A stretch of DNA of 64,000 bases, taken from contig JBJHBM010000002.1 of the NCBI GenBank assembly GCA_050485485.1, positions 1 through 64,000 of the forward strand. The letters are read 5' to 3'. This DNA comes from WHSO01 sp050485485 (GTDB lineage Bacteria > Pseudomonadota > Alphaproteobacteria > SMXQ01). The position numbers were made by a program, and so were the translations under genes. The notes under the pieces are model-generated. The model was not told the DNA's origin and made no database searches. It worked only from the letters and a program-made list of their open reading frames with translations. Position 1 is the stretch's first letter, and the number at the start of each line of letters is the position of its first letter. Positions 8,931 through 22,817 of this stretch are shown here, one piece after another.

Positions 8931-9929
8931 TCAGGCGACGCCCGCGTGGAGGATGTCGTGGATGTGCAGGATTCCGGTAAGCCGCCCCGCGTCCACGACG
9001 AACAGCGCGGTGATGGCGTGCTCGTTCATGATGCCGAGCGCCTCGGCCGCCAGCATGCGCGAGCGCACGGTGACGGGCGTGCGCGTCATGATGTCGCGCG
9101 CACGCGCCGCCGGCAGGTCCGGCGCCATGTGGCGCCGCAGGTCGCCGTCGGTGATGACGCCGACCAGCTTGCCGCCCTTGATCACGCCGACGCAGCCGAA
9201 ATGCTTGGCGGTCATGGTGATCAGCACGTCGCCCATCACCTCGTCGGGGCGCGCCACCGGGATCGCGTCGCCCCGGTGCATGATGTCGCCGACCTTCAGC
9301 AGCCGCCTGCCGAGCTGGCCGCCCGGATGCAGCAGGTGGAAGTCGTCGGAGGTGAAGCCGCGCCGCTCCAGCAGCGCGACCGCGATGGCATCGCCGAGCG
9401 CGAGCGTGACGGTGGTCGAGGTGGTGGGAGCGAGGCCCATCGGGCAGGCCTCCGGCGCGCGCGGCAATTCCAGCACCACGTCGGCGGTCTCGGCGAGCTG
9501 GCTCCGTGCGCCGGCGGTGATGGCGATCAGCGGAATCTTGAAGCGGCGCGTGTGCGCGACGATGTCGGAGAGCTCGGCCGTGGTGCCCGAATTGGAAATG
9601 GCGATCACGGCATCGTCCTTCGTCACCATGCCGAGGTCGCCGTGGGACGCCTCGGCGGGATGGACGAAGAACGAGGGCGTGCCGGTGGACGCCAGCGTGG
9701 ACGCGATCTTGTGCGCGATGTGGCCGCTCTTGCCCATGCCGGTCACGACCACGCGGCCCTTGACGCGGGCGAGCCGCTCGATCGCCGCGACGAAGCGGTC
9801 GTCGAGGGCGCGCGCGGCGGCGGCGAGGCCGGCGGCCTCGGTCTCGAACACGCGCCGCGCGACGGCGAGCGCGCGCTCGGGCGCGGAATCGAGGGCGGTG
9901 ACTTTCTTGCGCTTGGCGGCGGCGGTCAT
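8931..9929 (-). CDS. kdsD: Arabinose-5-phosphate isomerase, KdsD/KpsF/GutQ type
   Basis: 332 residues. An N-terminal SIS sugar-isomerase domain (VVVTGMGKSGHIAHKIASTLASTGT, HPAEASHGDLGM, AISNSGTTAEL) is followed by two CBS domains (about 210-330). It converts ribulose-5-phosphate to arabinose-5-phosphate, the first committed step to KDO for LPS, which fits its place directly ahead of the lpt genes. Length matches the family. Confidence 0.93.
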   Translation of the reverse strand: MTAAAKRKKVTALDSAPERALAVARRVFETEAAGLAAAARALDDRFVAAIERLARVKGRVVVTGMGKSGHIAHKIASTLASTGTPSFFVHPAEASHGDLGMVTKDDAVIAISNSGTTAELSDIVAHTRRFKIPLIAITAGARSQLAETADVVLELPRAPEACPMGLAPTTSTTVTLALGDAIAVALLERRGFTSDDFHLLHPGGQLGRRLLKVGDIMHRGDAIPVARPDEVMGDVLITMTAKHFGCVGVIKGGKLVGVITDGDLRRHMAPDLPAARARDIMTRTPVTVRSRMLAAEALGIMNEHAITALFVVDAGRLTGILHIHDILHAGVA

Positions 9930-10052
9930 GGTCTCACGCGGTCGGGGGCCCGCCGGGCGGGCCGGGGGGCGTCACGGACGCCGGGATGCTAGCAGATCGG
10001 CGGGTTCCTGGGTACCCGCCCGGAGCCGGCGGCCGGATCGGGCGTCCCCGCC

Positions 10053-10673
10053 TCAATGCTGGAAGATGTCGTCGCCCTGCGCGAAGCCGGCGAGGTCGAG
10101 CGCCACCCGGTGCGGCAGGAAGTCGAAACAGCCCTGGGCCAGCGCGGCGCGCCCCTCGCGCGCCAGCATGGCGTCAAGGCGCGCCTTCAGGGCGTGCAGG
10201 TGCAGCACGTCGGAGGCCGCATAGAGCTTCTGCGGCTCGCTGAGCGCCGCCGCTCCCCAGTCGGACGACTGCTGCTGCTTCGACAGGTCGACGCCCAGGA
10301 GCTCGCGGCACAGGTCGGCGAGGCCGTGGCGGTCGGTATAGGTGCGGGCGAGCTTGGAGGCGATCTTGGTGCAGTAGACCGGCGCGCAGTCGATCCCCAT
10401 CCAGTGCTTGAGGGCGGCGACATCGAAGCGCGCGAAATGGAAGATCTTGAGGCGCGCGGAGTCGGCGAGCTGGGCCGCGAGGTTGGGGCAGGCGTAGGGG
10501 CGCGGCTGCTGCGCCAGGCGCACCAGATGGGCGTCGCCGTCGCCCGCCGAAAGCTGCACCACGCACAGCCGGTCGCGCGCCGTGACCAGGCCCATGGTCT
10601 CGGTGTCCACGGCGATCGCGGCGCCGAGATCGAGGCCGCCGGGCAGGTCGCCTTCGTGAAGATGGACCGTCAT
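10053..10673 (-). CDS. rnd: Ribonuclease D-like 3'-5' exonuclease (short form)
   Basis: 206 residues, the short alphaproteobacterial form with only the DEDD exonuclease domain and no HRDC domain. The catalytic residues are visible: DTE in AIAVDTETMGL, D in FHFARFDVAAL, and the YxxxD motif in LYAASDVLHLHAL. It likely trims stable RNA 3' ends. GGAACG lies six bases before the ATG. It precedes the kdsD-lpt block and lies beside tRNA-Leu. Confidence 0.87.
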   Translation of the reverse strand: MTVHLHEGDLPGGLDLGAAIAVDTETMGLVTARDRLCVVQLSAGDGDAHLVRLAQQPRPYACPNLAAQLADSARLKIFHFARFDVAALKHWMGIDCAPVYCTKIASKLARTYTDRHGLADLCRELLGVDLSKQQQSSDWGAAALSEPQKLYAASDVLHLHALKARLDAMLAREGRAALAQGCFDFLPHRVALDLAGFAQGDDIFQH

Positions 10674-10750
10674 GTCGCGTTCCTTCGGCGCTGCCGGGCC
10701 GGCCGCGGGCCCGTCGCGCGACCGCGGCCCGACGGGGCCGCGGCGGGAAA

Positions 10751-10837
10751 TGGTGCCCAGGAGAAGACTCGAACTTCCACGGGCTTTCGCCCACTAGTAC
10801 CTGAAACTAGCGCGTCTACCAATTCCGCCACCTGGGC
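10751..10837 (-). tRNA. tRNA-Leu(CAG)
   Basis: 87 bases with a long variable arm and encoded CCA. Acceptor arms GCCCAGG and CCTGGGC pair fully. The anticodon stem-loop CTAGT-TTCAGGT-ACTAG presents CAG; the D loop contains AATTGGTAGACG and the T arm GTTCGAGTC, as in class II leucine tRNAs. Confidence 0.97.
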
Positions 10838-10903
10838 ACGGAATCCGGAGCCTCGCCCCCGAGGGGGCCCGCCGGCGCGACCGCCGGCCGCCGCAAGGCG
10901 CGT

Positions 10904-10932
10904 TGAATATACTTGGCCCCCCGCAAAGTCAA
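10904..10932 (-). promoter_or_regulatory. Promoter for tRNA-Leu
   Basis: On the minus strand TTGACT (10927-10932) is followed 17 bases later by TATTCA (10904-10909), or at 15 bases by TATATT (10906-10911). The predicted start is about 60 bases ahead of the tRNA. Confidence 0.6.
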
Positions 10933-11044
10933 CGGCGAAGGCCCGCACGTCGGAACGGGCGGGCTTGCCCTTCTCACGACCCGTCCTTTCTAATATAAGG
11001 CGCCTCTCGGTCGGAGGCCACCGACGCGGCGCGGGGAGAGGACG

Positions 11045-11998
11045 ATGGTTCCATCACAGGTCACGGTGTTCGGCGGCTCGGGCTTCATCGGCCGCTACGT
11101 GGTGCGGCGGCTGGCGCGGGCGGGCTGCCGCGTGGTGGCGGCCGTGCGCGATACCGAACGGGCCGCCTTCCTGCGCCCCATGGGCGACGTCGGCCAGATC
11201 GCGGCGCTCCGTTGCGACGTGCGCGATCCCGCGACGGTGGCGCGCGCCCTGCAGGGCTCGGACGGCGCGGTCAACCTGGTGGGCATCCTCGCCGAGGTCG
11301 GCCGGGCGCGGTTCCAGGCGTTGCAGGCGGAGGCCCCCGGCACCGTTGCGCGCGCCGCGGCCGCGGCCGGCGTGCGCGCGCTGGTGCAGATCTCGGCGGT
11401 GGGCGCCGCGCCCGATTCGCCGTCCGCCTACGCGCGCACCAAGGCGGCGGGCGAGGCGGCGGCGCGCGCGGCCTTCCCCGACGCCGTGGTCCTGCGGCCC
11501 TCGGTGGTGTTCGGGCCGGAGGACGGGTTCTTCAACCGTTTCGCGGCGCTGCTGCGCCTCGGGCCGGTGTTCCCGCTGTTCGGCGGCGGGCGCAACAAAT
11601 TCCAGCCGGTCTACGTGGGCGACGTGGCGGAGGCCGTGTTCGCCGCGCTGACCCGGCCCGACCTGCGCGGGCGCACCTTCGAGCTCGGCGGCCCGCGCGT
11701 CTACACGATGCGCGAGGTGCTGGAGCTCACCTTGCGCGAGACCGGCCGCGACCGCGTGCTGCTGCCGATGCCGCTCGCGGCCGGCTGCGCGCTCGGCATG
11801 GCGGGCAACGTGCTCGCCCGCCTCGGCATCGCGCCGCCGCTCACCACCGACCAGGTGAAGCTGCTCCGGATCGACAACGTCGCCGCCGGCGACGGGCTCG
11901 CGGCGCTCGGCATCCGGCCGACCGCGGTCGAGGCGGTGGTGCCGACCTATCTCGACCGCTTCCGGCCGACCGGGCGGTTCCGCGCCCACACGCACTAG
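11045..11998 (+). CDS. NDUFA9-like NAD(P)-binding protein (complex I accessory family)
   Basis: 317 residues with GGGGAGAGG ahead of the ATG. The N-terminus VTVFGGSGFIGRYVVRRLARAG is a Rossmann GGxGFxG fold of the extended/atypical SDR type. Later motifs are VNLVGIL, LVQISAVGA, SAYARTKAAGE (YxxxK-like), LRPSVVFGPEDGFFNRFA and GNDFQP-like GGGRNKFQPVYVGDVAEA. This combination is typical of the alphaproteobacterial relatives of mitochondrial complex I subunit NDUFA9. Whether it binds complex I or acts in quinone or lipid metabolism is not shown by the sequence. Confidence 0.85.
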   Translation: MVPSQVTVFGGSGFIGRYVVRRLARAGCRVVAAVRDTERAAFLRPMGDVGQIAALRCDVRDPATVARALQGSDGAVNLVGILAEVGRARFQALQAEAPGTVARAAAAAGVRALVQISAVGAAPDSPSAYARTKAAGEAAARAAFPDAVVLRPSVVFGPEDGFFNRFAALLRLGPVFPLFGGGRNKFQPVYVGDVAEAVFAALTRPDLRGRTFELGGPRVYTMREVLELTLRETGRDRVLLPMPLAAGCALGMAGNVLARLGIAPPLTTDQVKLLRIDNVAAGDGLAALGIRPTAVEAVVPTYLDRFRPTGRFRAHTH

Positions 11999-12023
11999 CC
12001 CGCGCGGGCGTCCAGGCGCGGAG

Positions 12024-12863
12024 TCACATGGGGCAGGCGGGCCCGGGCGCCACGTCCGAGATGCCGAAGCCGTAGACCGCGGCCAGCAGCGCGATCCCGA
12101 GCGCGATCCGGTAGGCCACGAACGGCGCGAAGCTCGCGCGCCGGAGCCAGCTCATCATCAGCGCGATGGCGCCGAGCGCGGCGAGGAAGGCGAGCGCGCC
12201 CGCGAGCAGCGCCGCCTCGGTCAGCGCCACGTTGCCGGCCTCGGCGAGGTCGAGCCCGGCCAGCGTGCCGGCGGCGAGGATCACCGGGATCGCCATCAGG
12301 AGCGAGAACCGCGCCGCCTCGACCCGCTCGAAGCCGAGCAGCCGCGCGGCCGTCATGGTGATGCCGGCGCGCGAGGTGCCGGGCACCAGCGCGAGCGCCT
12401 GGAACGCGCCGATGGCGAGCGCCGAGGACCACGTCATGTGCTCGACCCGGCGCACGCGCAGGCCCCACCGGTCGGCTGCCCACAGCAGCACCCCGAAGCC
12501 GATCGTCGCCCAGGCGATCGTCTCGATGCTGCGGAACTCCATCCCGAATGCCGCCTTCATCGCGTAGCCCGCCGCCAGCACCGGCAGCGTCGCCAGGATC
12601 ACCAGCAGGAACAGCCGGCCCTCGGCGCTGCCGCGCCCGCGCGCGAGGTTGAGGGCGCCGCGCCCCATGCCGAGGCACTCGCGCCAGAAATAGAGCCCGA
12701 CGGCGAGCAGCGTGCCGACATGGACGGCGATGTCGATCAGCAGGCCCTGGTCGCACCACCCGGTCACGCGCGGTACCAGGATCAGGTGGGCCTGGGAGGA
12801 GATCGGCAGGAACTCGGTGATGCCCTGGACCAGGGCGAGGACGATGATCTGGGTGAGGCTCAC
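12024..12863 (-). CDS. uppP: Undecaprenyl-diphosphatase UppP (BacA family)
   Basis: 279 residues from the GTG at 12863, chosen because the family begins just there (VSLTQIIVLALVQGITEFLP) and a GGGGA element is eight bases upstream; an open frame extends to 12959 but without family similarity. Two catalytic motifs are visible: EFLPISSQAHL and PGTSRAGIT. At least seven hydrophobic membrane segments follow. It recycles undecaprenyl pyrophosphate to the lipid carrier used for peptidoglycan and LPS. The second motif residue run SSQAH differs from the more usual SSxGH/SSxAH only slightly. Confidence 0.93.
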   Translation of the reverse strand: MSLTQIIVLALVQGITEFLPISSQAHLILVPRVTGWCDQGLLIDIAVHVGTLLAVGLYFWRECLGMGRGALNLARGRGSAEGRLFLLVILATLPVLAAGYAMKAAFGMEFRSIETIAWATIGFGVLLWAADRWGLRVRRVEHMTWSSALAIGAFQALALVPGTSRAGITMTAARLLGFERVEAARFSLLMAIPVILAAGTLAGLDLAEAGNVALTEAALLAGALAFLAALGAIALMMSWLRRASFAPFVAYRIALGIALLAAVYGFGISDVAPGPACPM

Positions 12864-13327
12864 GCGGGAATCCCCGATGAAGACGAGCGGCCGCGGCTCC
12901 GGGGGACCCCCCTCCGGGACATGCCGGCGGGGCCTTAATAGCACGACGCGGCACGGCACGCCCTATCCGTCGCGGGGCGGCGGTCGTGCCCCTTGCGGCC
13001 AGATAGTCCCGATACGGAACTATATGGCCGGGGAAAAGGCGCGTTCCGGGGCCGGATTACGGTAATTCGGGCCTCGCGGCGGGCGACCCCGGAGAAATAA
13101 GTCAGTATAACTGGTATATTTGTACGTTTTTCCTCGCTTTTCAGGGATATGTCCCATATGAGGAGCGGGAAACCGCACCGATGCGGGGGATTTCTCCAGG
13201 ATGGCGCCGCCCAGGGCCGCGGGCGCCGCTCCTGCCCGGATGCCGGACCGCCGGCCCAGGGCGGGGGCCGCGCTCCGGGGCTCGTGGGGGGCCGGTACGT
13301 AACGCTTTCGCGGAAAGGCGGTCTGTC
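12864..13327. other. Divergent intergenic region uppP / gltD
   Basis: 464 bases without a supported gene. The part at about 13090-13140 is clearly AT-rich (sequence around GTCAGTATAACTGGTATATT) and is the most likely promoter zone for gltD, but no consensus -35/-10 pair or sigma-54 -24/-12 element could be read with confidence. A small TATGTCCCATATG segment follows at about 13148-13160. Confidence 0.5.
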
Positions 13328-14773
13328 ATGCCGCAGCACATGCTCAAGTTCGTCGCGCGCGCGGGCGAGATGCCCGACAAGCGCGGCGCGGAGGACCGGC
13401 GCCGGGACTTCGCCGAAATCTACGAGCGCTTCTCGGACCAGCGCGCGGCGGAGCAGTCCGCCCGCTGCTCCCAGTGCGGCGTGCCGTTCTGCCAGGTCCA
13501 CTGCCCGGTCTCCAACAACATCCCGGACTGGCTCAAGCTCACGGCCGAAGGACGCCTCGAGGAGGCCTACGAGGTCTCCGCCGCCACCAACAACATGCCC
13601 GAGGTATGCGGGCGCATCTGCCCCCAGGACCGCCTGTGCGAGGGCAACTGCGTGCTGGAGCAGTCGGGCCACGGCACCGTCACCATCGGCTCGGTCGAGA
13701 AGTACATCACCGACACCGCGTTCGAGCGCGGCTGGGTCAGGCCGCCGACGCCCGCGCGCGAGATCGGCCGCTCGGTCGGCATCGTCGGCGCGGGCCCGGC
13801 CGGCCTCGCCGCCGCCGAGCAGCTCCGCAAGCGCGGCTACGCGGTCCACGTCTACGACCGCTACGACCGCGTCGGCGGGCTCCTGATCTACGGGATTCCC
13901 AACTTCAAGCTCGAGAAGGAGGTCGTGGCACGGCGCGCGAAGCTGCTCGCCGACGGCGGGATCGAGTTCCACCTCGGCTTCGAGGTCGGCCGCGACGCCA
14001 CGCTCGAGGAGCTGCGCGCGCGCCACGACGCGGTGCTGATCGCGACCGGGGTCTACAAGGCGCGCGACATCAAGATGCCGGGCGCCGGGCTCCAGGGCAC
14101 GTTCCAGGCGATGGACTACCTGACCGCCTCCAACCGCAAGGGGCTCGGCGACGAGGTGCCCCTGTTCGACGACGGCACGCTCGACGCCCGCGGCCTCGAC
14201 GTGGTGGTGATCGGCGGCGGCGACACCGCGATGGACTGCGTGCGCACCGCCGTGCGCCAGGGCGCGAAGTCGGTGAAGTGCCTCTACCGCCGCGACCGCG
14301 ACAACATGCCGGGTTCGCGCCGCGAGGTCGCCCACGCGGAGGAGGAAGGCGTCGAGTTCGTGTGGCTGGCCGCGCCCGAGGCCCTGCTCGGCGACCGCAA
14401 GGTCAAGGGCGTGCGCTCCCAGCGCATCCATCTCGGCGTGCCCGACGCCTCCGGCCGCCAGACCCCGGAGCCGATCGAGGGATCGAGCTTCAACGTCGAG
14501 GCCGACCTCGTCATCAAGGCGCTCGGCTTCGATCCCGAGGACCTGCCGACGCTGTTCGGCGAACCGGAGCTCGGCGTGACGCGCTGGGGCACCGTGAAGG
14601 TCAACTACCGCAACTGGATGACCTCGATCGACGGCGTGTTCGCCGCCGGCGACATCGTGCGCGGCGCCTCCCTGGTGGTGTGGGCGATCCACGACGGCCG
14701 TCAGGCGGCCGAGGCCATCCACACCTATTGCGAGGCCCGCGCCCGCGCCGGCGCGCGCGTCGCCGCCGAGTAA
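13328..14773 (+). CDS. gltD: Glutamate synthase (NADPH) small subunit
   Basis: 481 residues. The N-terminal ferredoxin-like part has two cysteine clusters (ARCSQCGVPFCQVHCPV and CGRICPQDRLCEGNC) for 4Fe-4S centres. It is followed by an FAD-binding site (VGIVGAGPAGLAAAEQL) and an NADPH site (VVVIGGGDTAMDC). It passes electrons from NADPH to the large subunit. The ATG at 13328 matches the family start (MPQHMLKFVARAGEMPDKR); the upstream open frame is not conserved. gltB starts 12 bases after its stop, so the two form an operon in the order D-B. Confidence 0.95.
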   Translation: MPQHMLKFVARAGEMPDKRGAEDRRRDFAEIYERFSDQRAAEQSARCSQCGVPFCQVHCPVSNNIPDWLKLTAEGRLEEAYEVSAATNNMPEVCGRICPQDRLCEGNCVLEQSGHGTVTIGSVEKYITDTAFERGWVRPPTPAREIGRSVGIVGAGPAGLAAAEQLRKRGYAVHVYDRYDRVGGLLIYGIPNFKLEKEVVARRAKLLADGGIEFHLGFEVGRDATLEELRARHDAVLIATGVYKARDIKMPGAGLQGTFQAMDYLTASNRKGLGDEVPLFDDGTLDARGLDVVVIGGGDTAMDCVRTAVRQGAKSVKCLYRRDRDNMPGSRREVAHAEEEGVEFVWLAAPEALLGDRKVKGVRSQRIHLGVPDASGRQTPEPIEGSSFNVEADLVIKALGFDPEDLPTLFGEPELGVTRWGTVKVNYRNWMTSIDGVFAAGDIVRGASLVVWAIHDGRQAAEAIHTYCEARARAGARVAAE

Positions 14774-14785
14774 GGAGCCCCGACG

Positions 14786-19330
<4,545 letters not shown>

Positions 19331-19358
19331 GCGGGTCGGGCGGCACCGACCGGGAACC

Positions 19359-19386
19359 GGACCGGGCGCCCGCGCGCCCGGTCCTT
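19359..19386 (+). terminator. Terminator after gltB
   Basis: An 11-bp perfect stem GGACCGGGCGC / GCGCCCGGTCC with loop CCGC is followed by TTAT, 28 bases after the gltB stop codon. Confidence 0.7.
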
Positions 19387-19616
19387 ATCGCGTCCGGGCC
19401 CTGCCGGATCGCGGCTTCGTGACCGCGTCAGCCTTATTTCGGCCGCACATTTCCTGCGGAATTGATATAATGCAAAAAAGGGCACGCCGGGCCGACGCAA
19501 GCCGGTCATTTTTTTGCGCGGACCCGTTTCCATGCCCGTCCACGCGTTCCCGCGTCCCGGCCCGTGCCACGGGAGGGATGCCGGGGGCCACAATCGGAAC
19601 CGCCAGGGAGGTCCCG

Positions 19617-20657
19617 TTGAGCCACACCATCGTCCGCCGCCGCGCCGGCGCCTGCGCGGCCTTCGCCGTGGTCCTGGCCTGCGCGGCCTTTGCCGCGGTC
19701 CTGGCCTGGACGGGTTCCGCGCCGCACGCCCGGGAGGCCATCCGGGATCTCTCCCGGGATATCTCCCGGGACGTGGCCCGAGACGTGGCCCGGGACGTGG
19801 CCCGGGACGTGGCCCGGGACGTGGCCCAGGTGGTAACGCCGGAGATCGAGGACCGTTCCGACCAGCTCGACGTGCCCTGGGTGCCGACCGCCATGCGCGT
19901 GGTCAACGCCATGCTCGGCTATGCCAGGCCCACGGAGGACGATTACGTGATCGACCTCGGTTCGGGCGACGGCCGCATCGTGATCGCCGCGGCCAGGGAC
20001 TTCGGCGCGCGCGGCCACGGCGTCGATCTCAACGAGGGGCTGGTGCAGGTGGCCAACGCCCGCGCCGCCAAGGAAGGCGTCGCCGACCGCGCGCGGTTCT
20101 ACGTCCGCGACCTGTTCGCCGAGGACATCTCCAAGGCCACCATCATCACCATCTACCTGCTGCCCGAGGTGGTGATGCAGCTGCGCCCGCGCCTCTACGA
20201 CCTCCGCCCCGGCACCCGCATCGTCTCCCACGACTACCACATGGCCGAGTGGCGCTTCGACGCCGCCCGCGTGATCGAAGGCTCCGACCGCGGCGACGAC
20301 AGCATCGTCTATCACTGGGTGGTGCCGGCCAAGGTGGCCGGCACCTGGACCTGGACGCTCGACGCGCCCACCGGCTACGACCGCGACCGCAAGTACGAGG
20401 CCACCATCGCGCAGCGCTTCCAGGACATCGAGGGCCAGGTCGAGCTCAACCTGTACCGGATTCCGATCCGCGAAGCCGTGGTGTCGGGGGACAGGATCGC
20501 CTTCACGATCACCGCCGAGGTCGGCGAGCGCATGGTGCGCCACGACTTCGAGGGAATCGTGGACGGCGACCGCATCGACGGGACGGTGAGATTCTCCGGC
20601 GGCGTGCCCGAAGGGGCCGCGCCTTGGACGGCGGTTCGCGTGAAACCCGCCAACTGA
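19617..20657 (+). CDS. Exported class I SAM-dependent methyltransferase with tandem tetrapeptide repeat
   Basis: 346 residues from a TTG at 19617, preferred because AGGGAGG ends six bases upstream; an ATG at 19578 has its purine run directly adjacent and is less likely. A hydrophobic signal or anchor (about 8-35) is followed by seven RD-[LIV]-[SA] units at residues 43-70. The methyltransferase fold starts near residue 100 with the SAM motif YVIDLGSGDGRIVIAAA and an acidic VDLNEGL. A C-terminal beta-rich region (about 235-346) has no assigned fold. Substrate unknown. It is followed 23 bases later by a permease gene. Confidence 0.75.
   Translation: MSHTIVRRRAGACAAFAVVLACAAFAAVLAWTGSAPHAREAIRDLSRDISRDVARDVARDVARDVARDVAQVVTPEIEDRSDQLDVPWVPTAMRVVNAMLGYARPTEDDYVIDLGSGDGRIVIAAARDFGARGHGVDLNEGLVQVANARAAKEGVADRARFYVRDLFAEDISKATIITIYLLPEVVMQLRPRLYDLRPGTRIVSHDYHMAEWRFDAARVIEGSDRGDDSIVYHWVVPAKVAGTWTWTLDAPTGYDRDRKYEATIAQRFQDIEGQVELNLYRIPIREAVVSGDRIAFTITAEVGERMVRHDFEGIVDGDRIDGTVRFSGGVPEGAAPWTAVRVKPAN
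19743..19826 (+). repeat. 12-bp tandem repeat inside the methyltransferase gene
   Basis: Seven in-frame 12-base units encode RDLS, RDIS, then five RDVA. The last five units are near-identical copies of CGGGACGTGGCC (one starts CGA). Being in multiples of three, copy-number slippage would change protein length without a frameshift. Confidence 0.9.
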
Positions 20658-20680
20658 TCCAGCAACGAAAGACCGCGCCT

Positions 20681-22051
20681 ATGGACCGCTCCTCCACGCC
20701 GGGGACCGTCAGCCCCCAGCCCATGCTCTCCAACTTCGACGCCATCGCCATGATCATCGGCGTGGTGGTCGGCATCGGCATCTTCACCTTCCCCGCGCTC
20801 GTCGCCATGAACGCGGCGAGCCCCACCGACGTCATCCTGCTGTGGCTCGCGGGCGGGGCGATCTCGCTGATCGGCGCGCTGTGCTACGCCGAGCTCGCCA
20901 GCGCCTACCCGAGCGCGGGCGGCGAATACCACTTCCTCTCGAGCGCCTTCGGGCGCGAGACCGGCTTCATGTTCGCCTGGGCGCGCATGACCGTGATCCA
21001 GACCGGCGCCATCGCCCTGGTGGCCTTCATCCTCGGCGACTACGCGACGCGCATCCACAGCCTCGGCGAGCATAGCTCCTCGATCTACGCGGCGCTCGCC
21101 GTCGTGCTGCTCACCGCCGCCAACGTGCTCGGCACCTGGCAGGGCAAGTGGCTCCAGAACCTGCTCGCCATGACCATCCTGACGATCCTGGCGGTGGCCA
21201 TCGTGGTCGGCTTCACCTCCGCCGCCAACGGCACCATGTCGTCGGCGCCGCCGAGCGCGCCGACCGACATGACCACGGCGGTCGGCACCGCCATGATCTT
21301 CATCCTGCTCACCTACGGCGGCTGGAACGAGGCGGCCTACCTCTCGGCCGAGGTCCGCGACGCGCGCCGCAACATGGTGCGGGTGCTGGTGGCGAGCATC
21401 CTGCTTATCACCACGGTCTACGTCCTGGTGAACCTCGCCTACCTGCGGGTGCTCGGGATCGACGGCATGCGCAGCGCGAGCACCACCATTGGCGCCGACC
21501 TGATGGAGCACGAGTTCGGGCCGATCGGCGGGCTGGTCCTGTCGGTGACGGTGGTGATCGCGGCGCTGTCGACCGCGAACGCGACTATCTTCACGGGCGC
21601 TCGCACCAACTACGCGCTCGGGCTCAACTTCGCGCCGCTCGCCTTCCTCGGGCGCTGGAACGGGCGCGCCGCGGCGCCCGTCAACGCGCTCCTGCTGCAG
21701 GGCGCGATCACGCTCGCCCTGGTGGGCGTCGGCGCCTTCGTCCGCAGCGGGATCGAGGCGATGGTTGCCTACCTCACGCCGGTGTTCTGGTTCTTCATGC
21801 TGCTGACGGCGCTGTCGCTGTTCGTGCTGCGCTACCGCAACAAGGACCGCGAGCTGCCGTTCCGGGTGCCGCTCTATCCGGTGACGCCGATCCTGTTCGC
21901 GCTGATGTGCCTCTACATGCTCAATTCCGGCATCGACTACGCGCGGAGCAGCTACGTGGGCCTCGCCTCGCTCGCGGGCATCGCCGTGGTGCTGGCCGGG
22001 ATTCCGCTGCTGGCCTGGGCGCGCCTGCGCCGGGCGCGGCCGGCCGAGTAG
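20681..22051 (+). CDS. APC-family amino acid permease
   Basis: 456 residues with about 12 hydrophobic segments. The first reads FDAIAMIIGVVVGIGIFTFP, the unwound GxGIF substrate motif of APC-superfamily transporters, and the family PxAGGEY motif appears as YPSAGGEYHFL. It likely imports an amino acid or polyamine using the proton gradient; the specific substrate cannot be deduced. Start at the ATG 20681, 23 bases after the methyltransferase stop; the long open frame upstream is a shadow of that gene. Confidence 0.88.
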   Translation: MDRSSTPGTVSPQPMLSNFDAIAMIIGVVVGIGIFTFPALVAMNAASPTDVILLWLAGGAISLIGALCYAELASAYPSAGGEYHFLSSAFGRETGFMFAWARMTVIQTGAIALVAFILGDYATRIHSLGEHSSSIYAALAVVLLTAANVLGTWQGKWLQNLLAMTILTILAVAIVVGFTSAANGTMSSAPPSAPTDMTTAVGTAMIFILLTYGGWNEAAYLSAEVRDARRNMVRVLVASILLITTVYVLVNLAYLRVLGIDGMRSASTTIGADLMEHEFGPIGGLVLSVTVVIAALSTANATIFTGARTNYALGLNFAPLAFLGRWNGRAAAPVNALLLQGAITLALVGVGAFVRSGIEAMVAYLTPVFWFFMLLTALSLFVLRYRNKDRELPFRVPLYPVTPILFALMCLYMLNSGIDYARSSYVGLASLAGIAVVLAGIPLLAWARLRRARPAE

Positions 22052-22113
22052 GCGCGGGCGGGGCCGCCGGGGCGGCTTGGACCGGCCCCGGCTTTGCTCT
22101 ACATTGAGCCGCC

Positions 22114-22782
22114 ATGCGCCTGCTCTATCACGTCGCCCTGTGCCCCTTCAGCCGCAAGATCCGGGTGGTCCTCCACGAGAAGGGGCTCGAGTTCCGGCTC
22201 CAGGTCGAGAAGGTCTGGGACCGCCGCCCGCAGTTCCTCGCCCTCAACCCGGCCGGCCAGGTGCCGGTGCTGGTGGAGGACGAGGGCCCGGTGCTGGCCG
22301 AGTCCTCGGCCATCGCCGAGTATCTGGAGGAGATCCGCCCCAAGCCGGCGCTGCTCGGGGGCGACGCGCTGGCGCGCGCCGAGGTGCGCCGCCTCGTGCT
22401 GTGGTTCGACCTCAAGTTCGACCGCGAGGTGACGCGCAACCTGGTGGGGGAGAAGCTGATGAAGCGCTTCCTCGGCCTCGGCCAGCCCAATTCCGCCGCG
22501 ATCCGCGCCGGCAGCGCCAACCTGCCGATCCACCTCGACTACGTCACCTACCTGACGGAGCGGCGCACATGGCTGGCGGGCGAGCGCCTGTCGCTCGCCG
22601 ACATCGCCGCCGCGGCGCACCTCTCGTGCCTCGACTACATCGGCGACGTGCCCTGGGACGATTACCCGGCGGTCAAGGAATGGTACGCGCGCATCAAGTC
22701 GCGGCCTTCGTTCCGGCCGCTGCTCGCGGATCACATTGCGGGATTGCCGCCCCCGAAGCATTATGCGGACCTCGATTTCTGA
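22114..22782 (+). CDS. Glutathione S-transferase-like protein, possibly FzlA
   Basis: 222 residues. The N-terminal thioredoxin fold begins MRLLYHVALCPFSRKIRVVL with a CPFS active-site-like motif, followed by NPAGQVPVLVEDEG and AESSAIAEYLEE as in GSTs. The C-terminal helical domain has LSLADIAAAAHLSCLDY. The pattern resembles FzlA, the alphaproteobacterial GST homologue that binds FtsZ and is needed for constriction in Caulobacter. Sequence reading alone cannot separate a catalytic GST from FzlA. Confidence 0.75.
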   Translation: MRLLYHVALCPFSRKIRVVLHEKGLEFRLQVEKVWDRRPQFLALNPAGQVPVLVEDEGPVLAESSAIAEYLEEIRPKPALLGGDALARAEVRRLVLWFDLKFDREVTRNLVGEKLMKRFLGLGQPNSAAIRAGSANLPIHLDYVTYLTERRTWLAGERLSLADIAAAAHLSCLDYIGDVPWDDYPAVKEWYARIKSRPSFRPLLADHIAGLPPPKHYADLDF

Positions 22783-22817
22783 CCCCCACCCAAGCCGCAC
22801 CACGAAAGACGGAGACG

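Noticed and set aside
19743..19826. Possible CRISPR-like array
   Set aside because: The 12-bp units are contiguous without spacers and lie in frame within a coding region.
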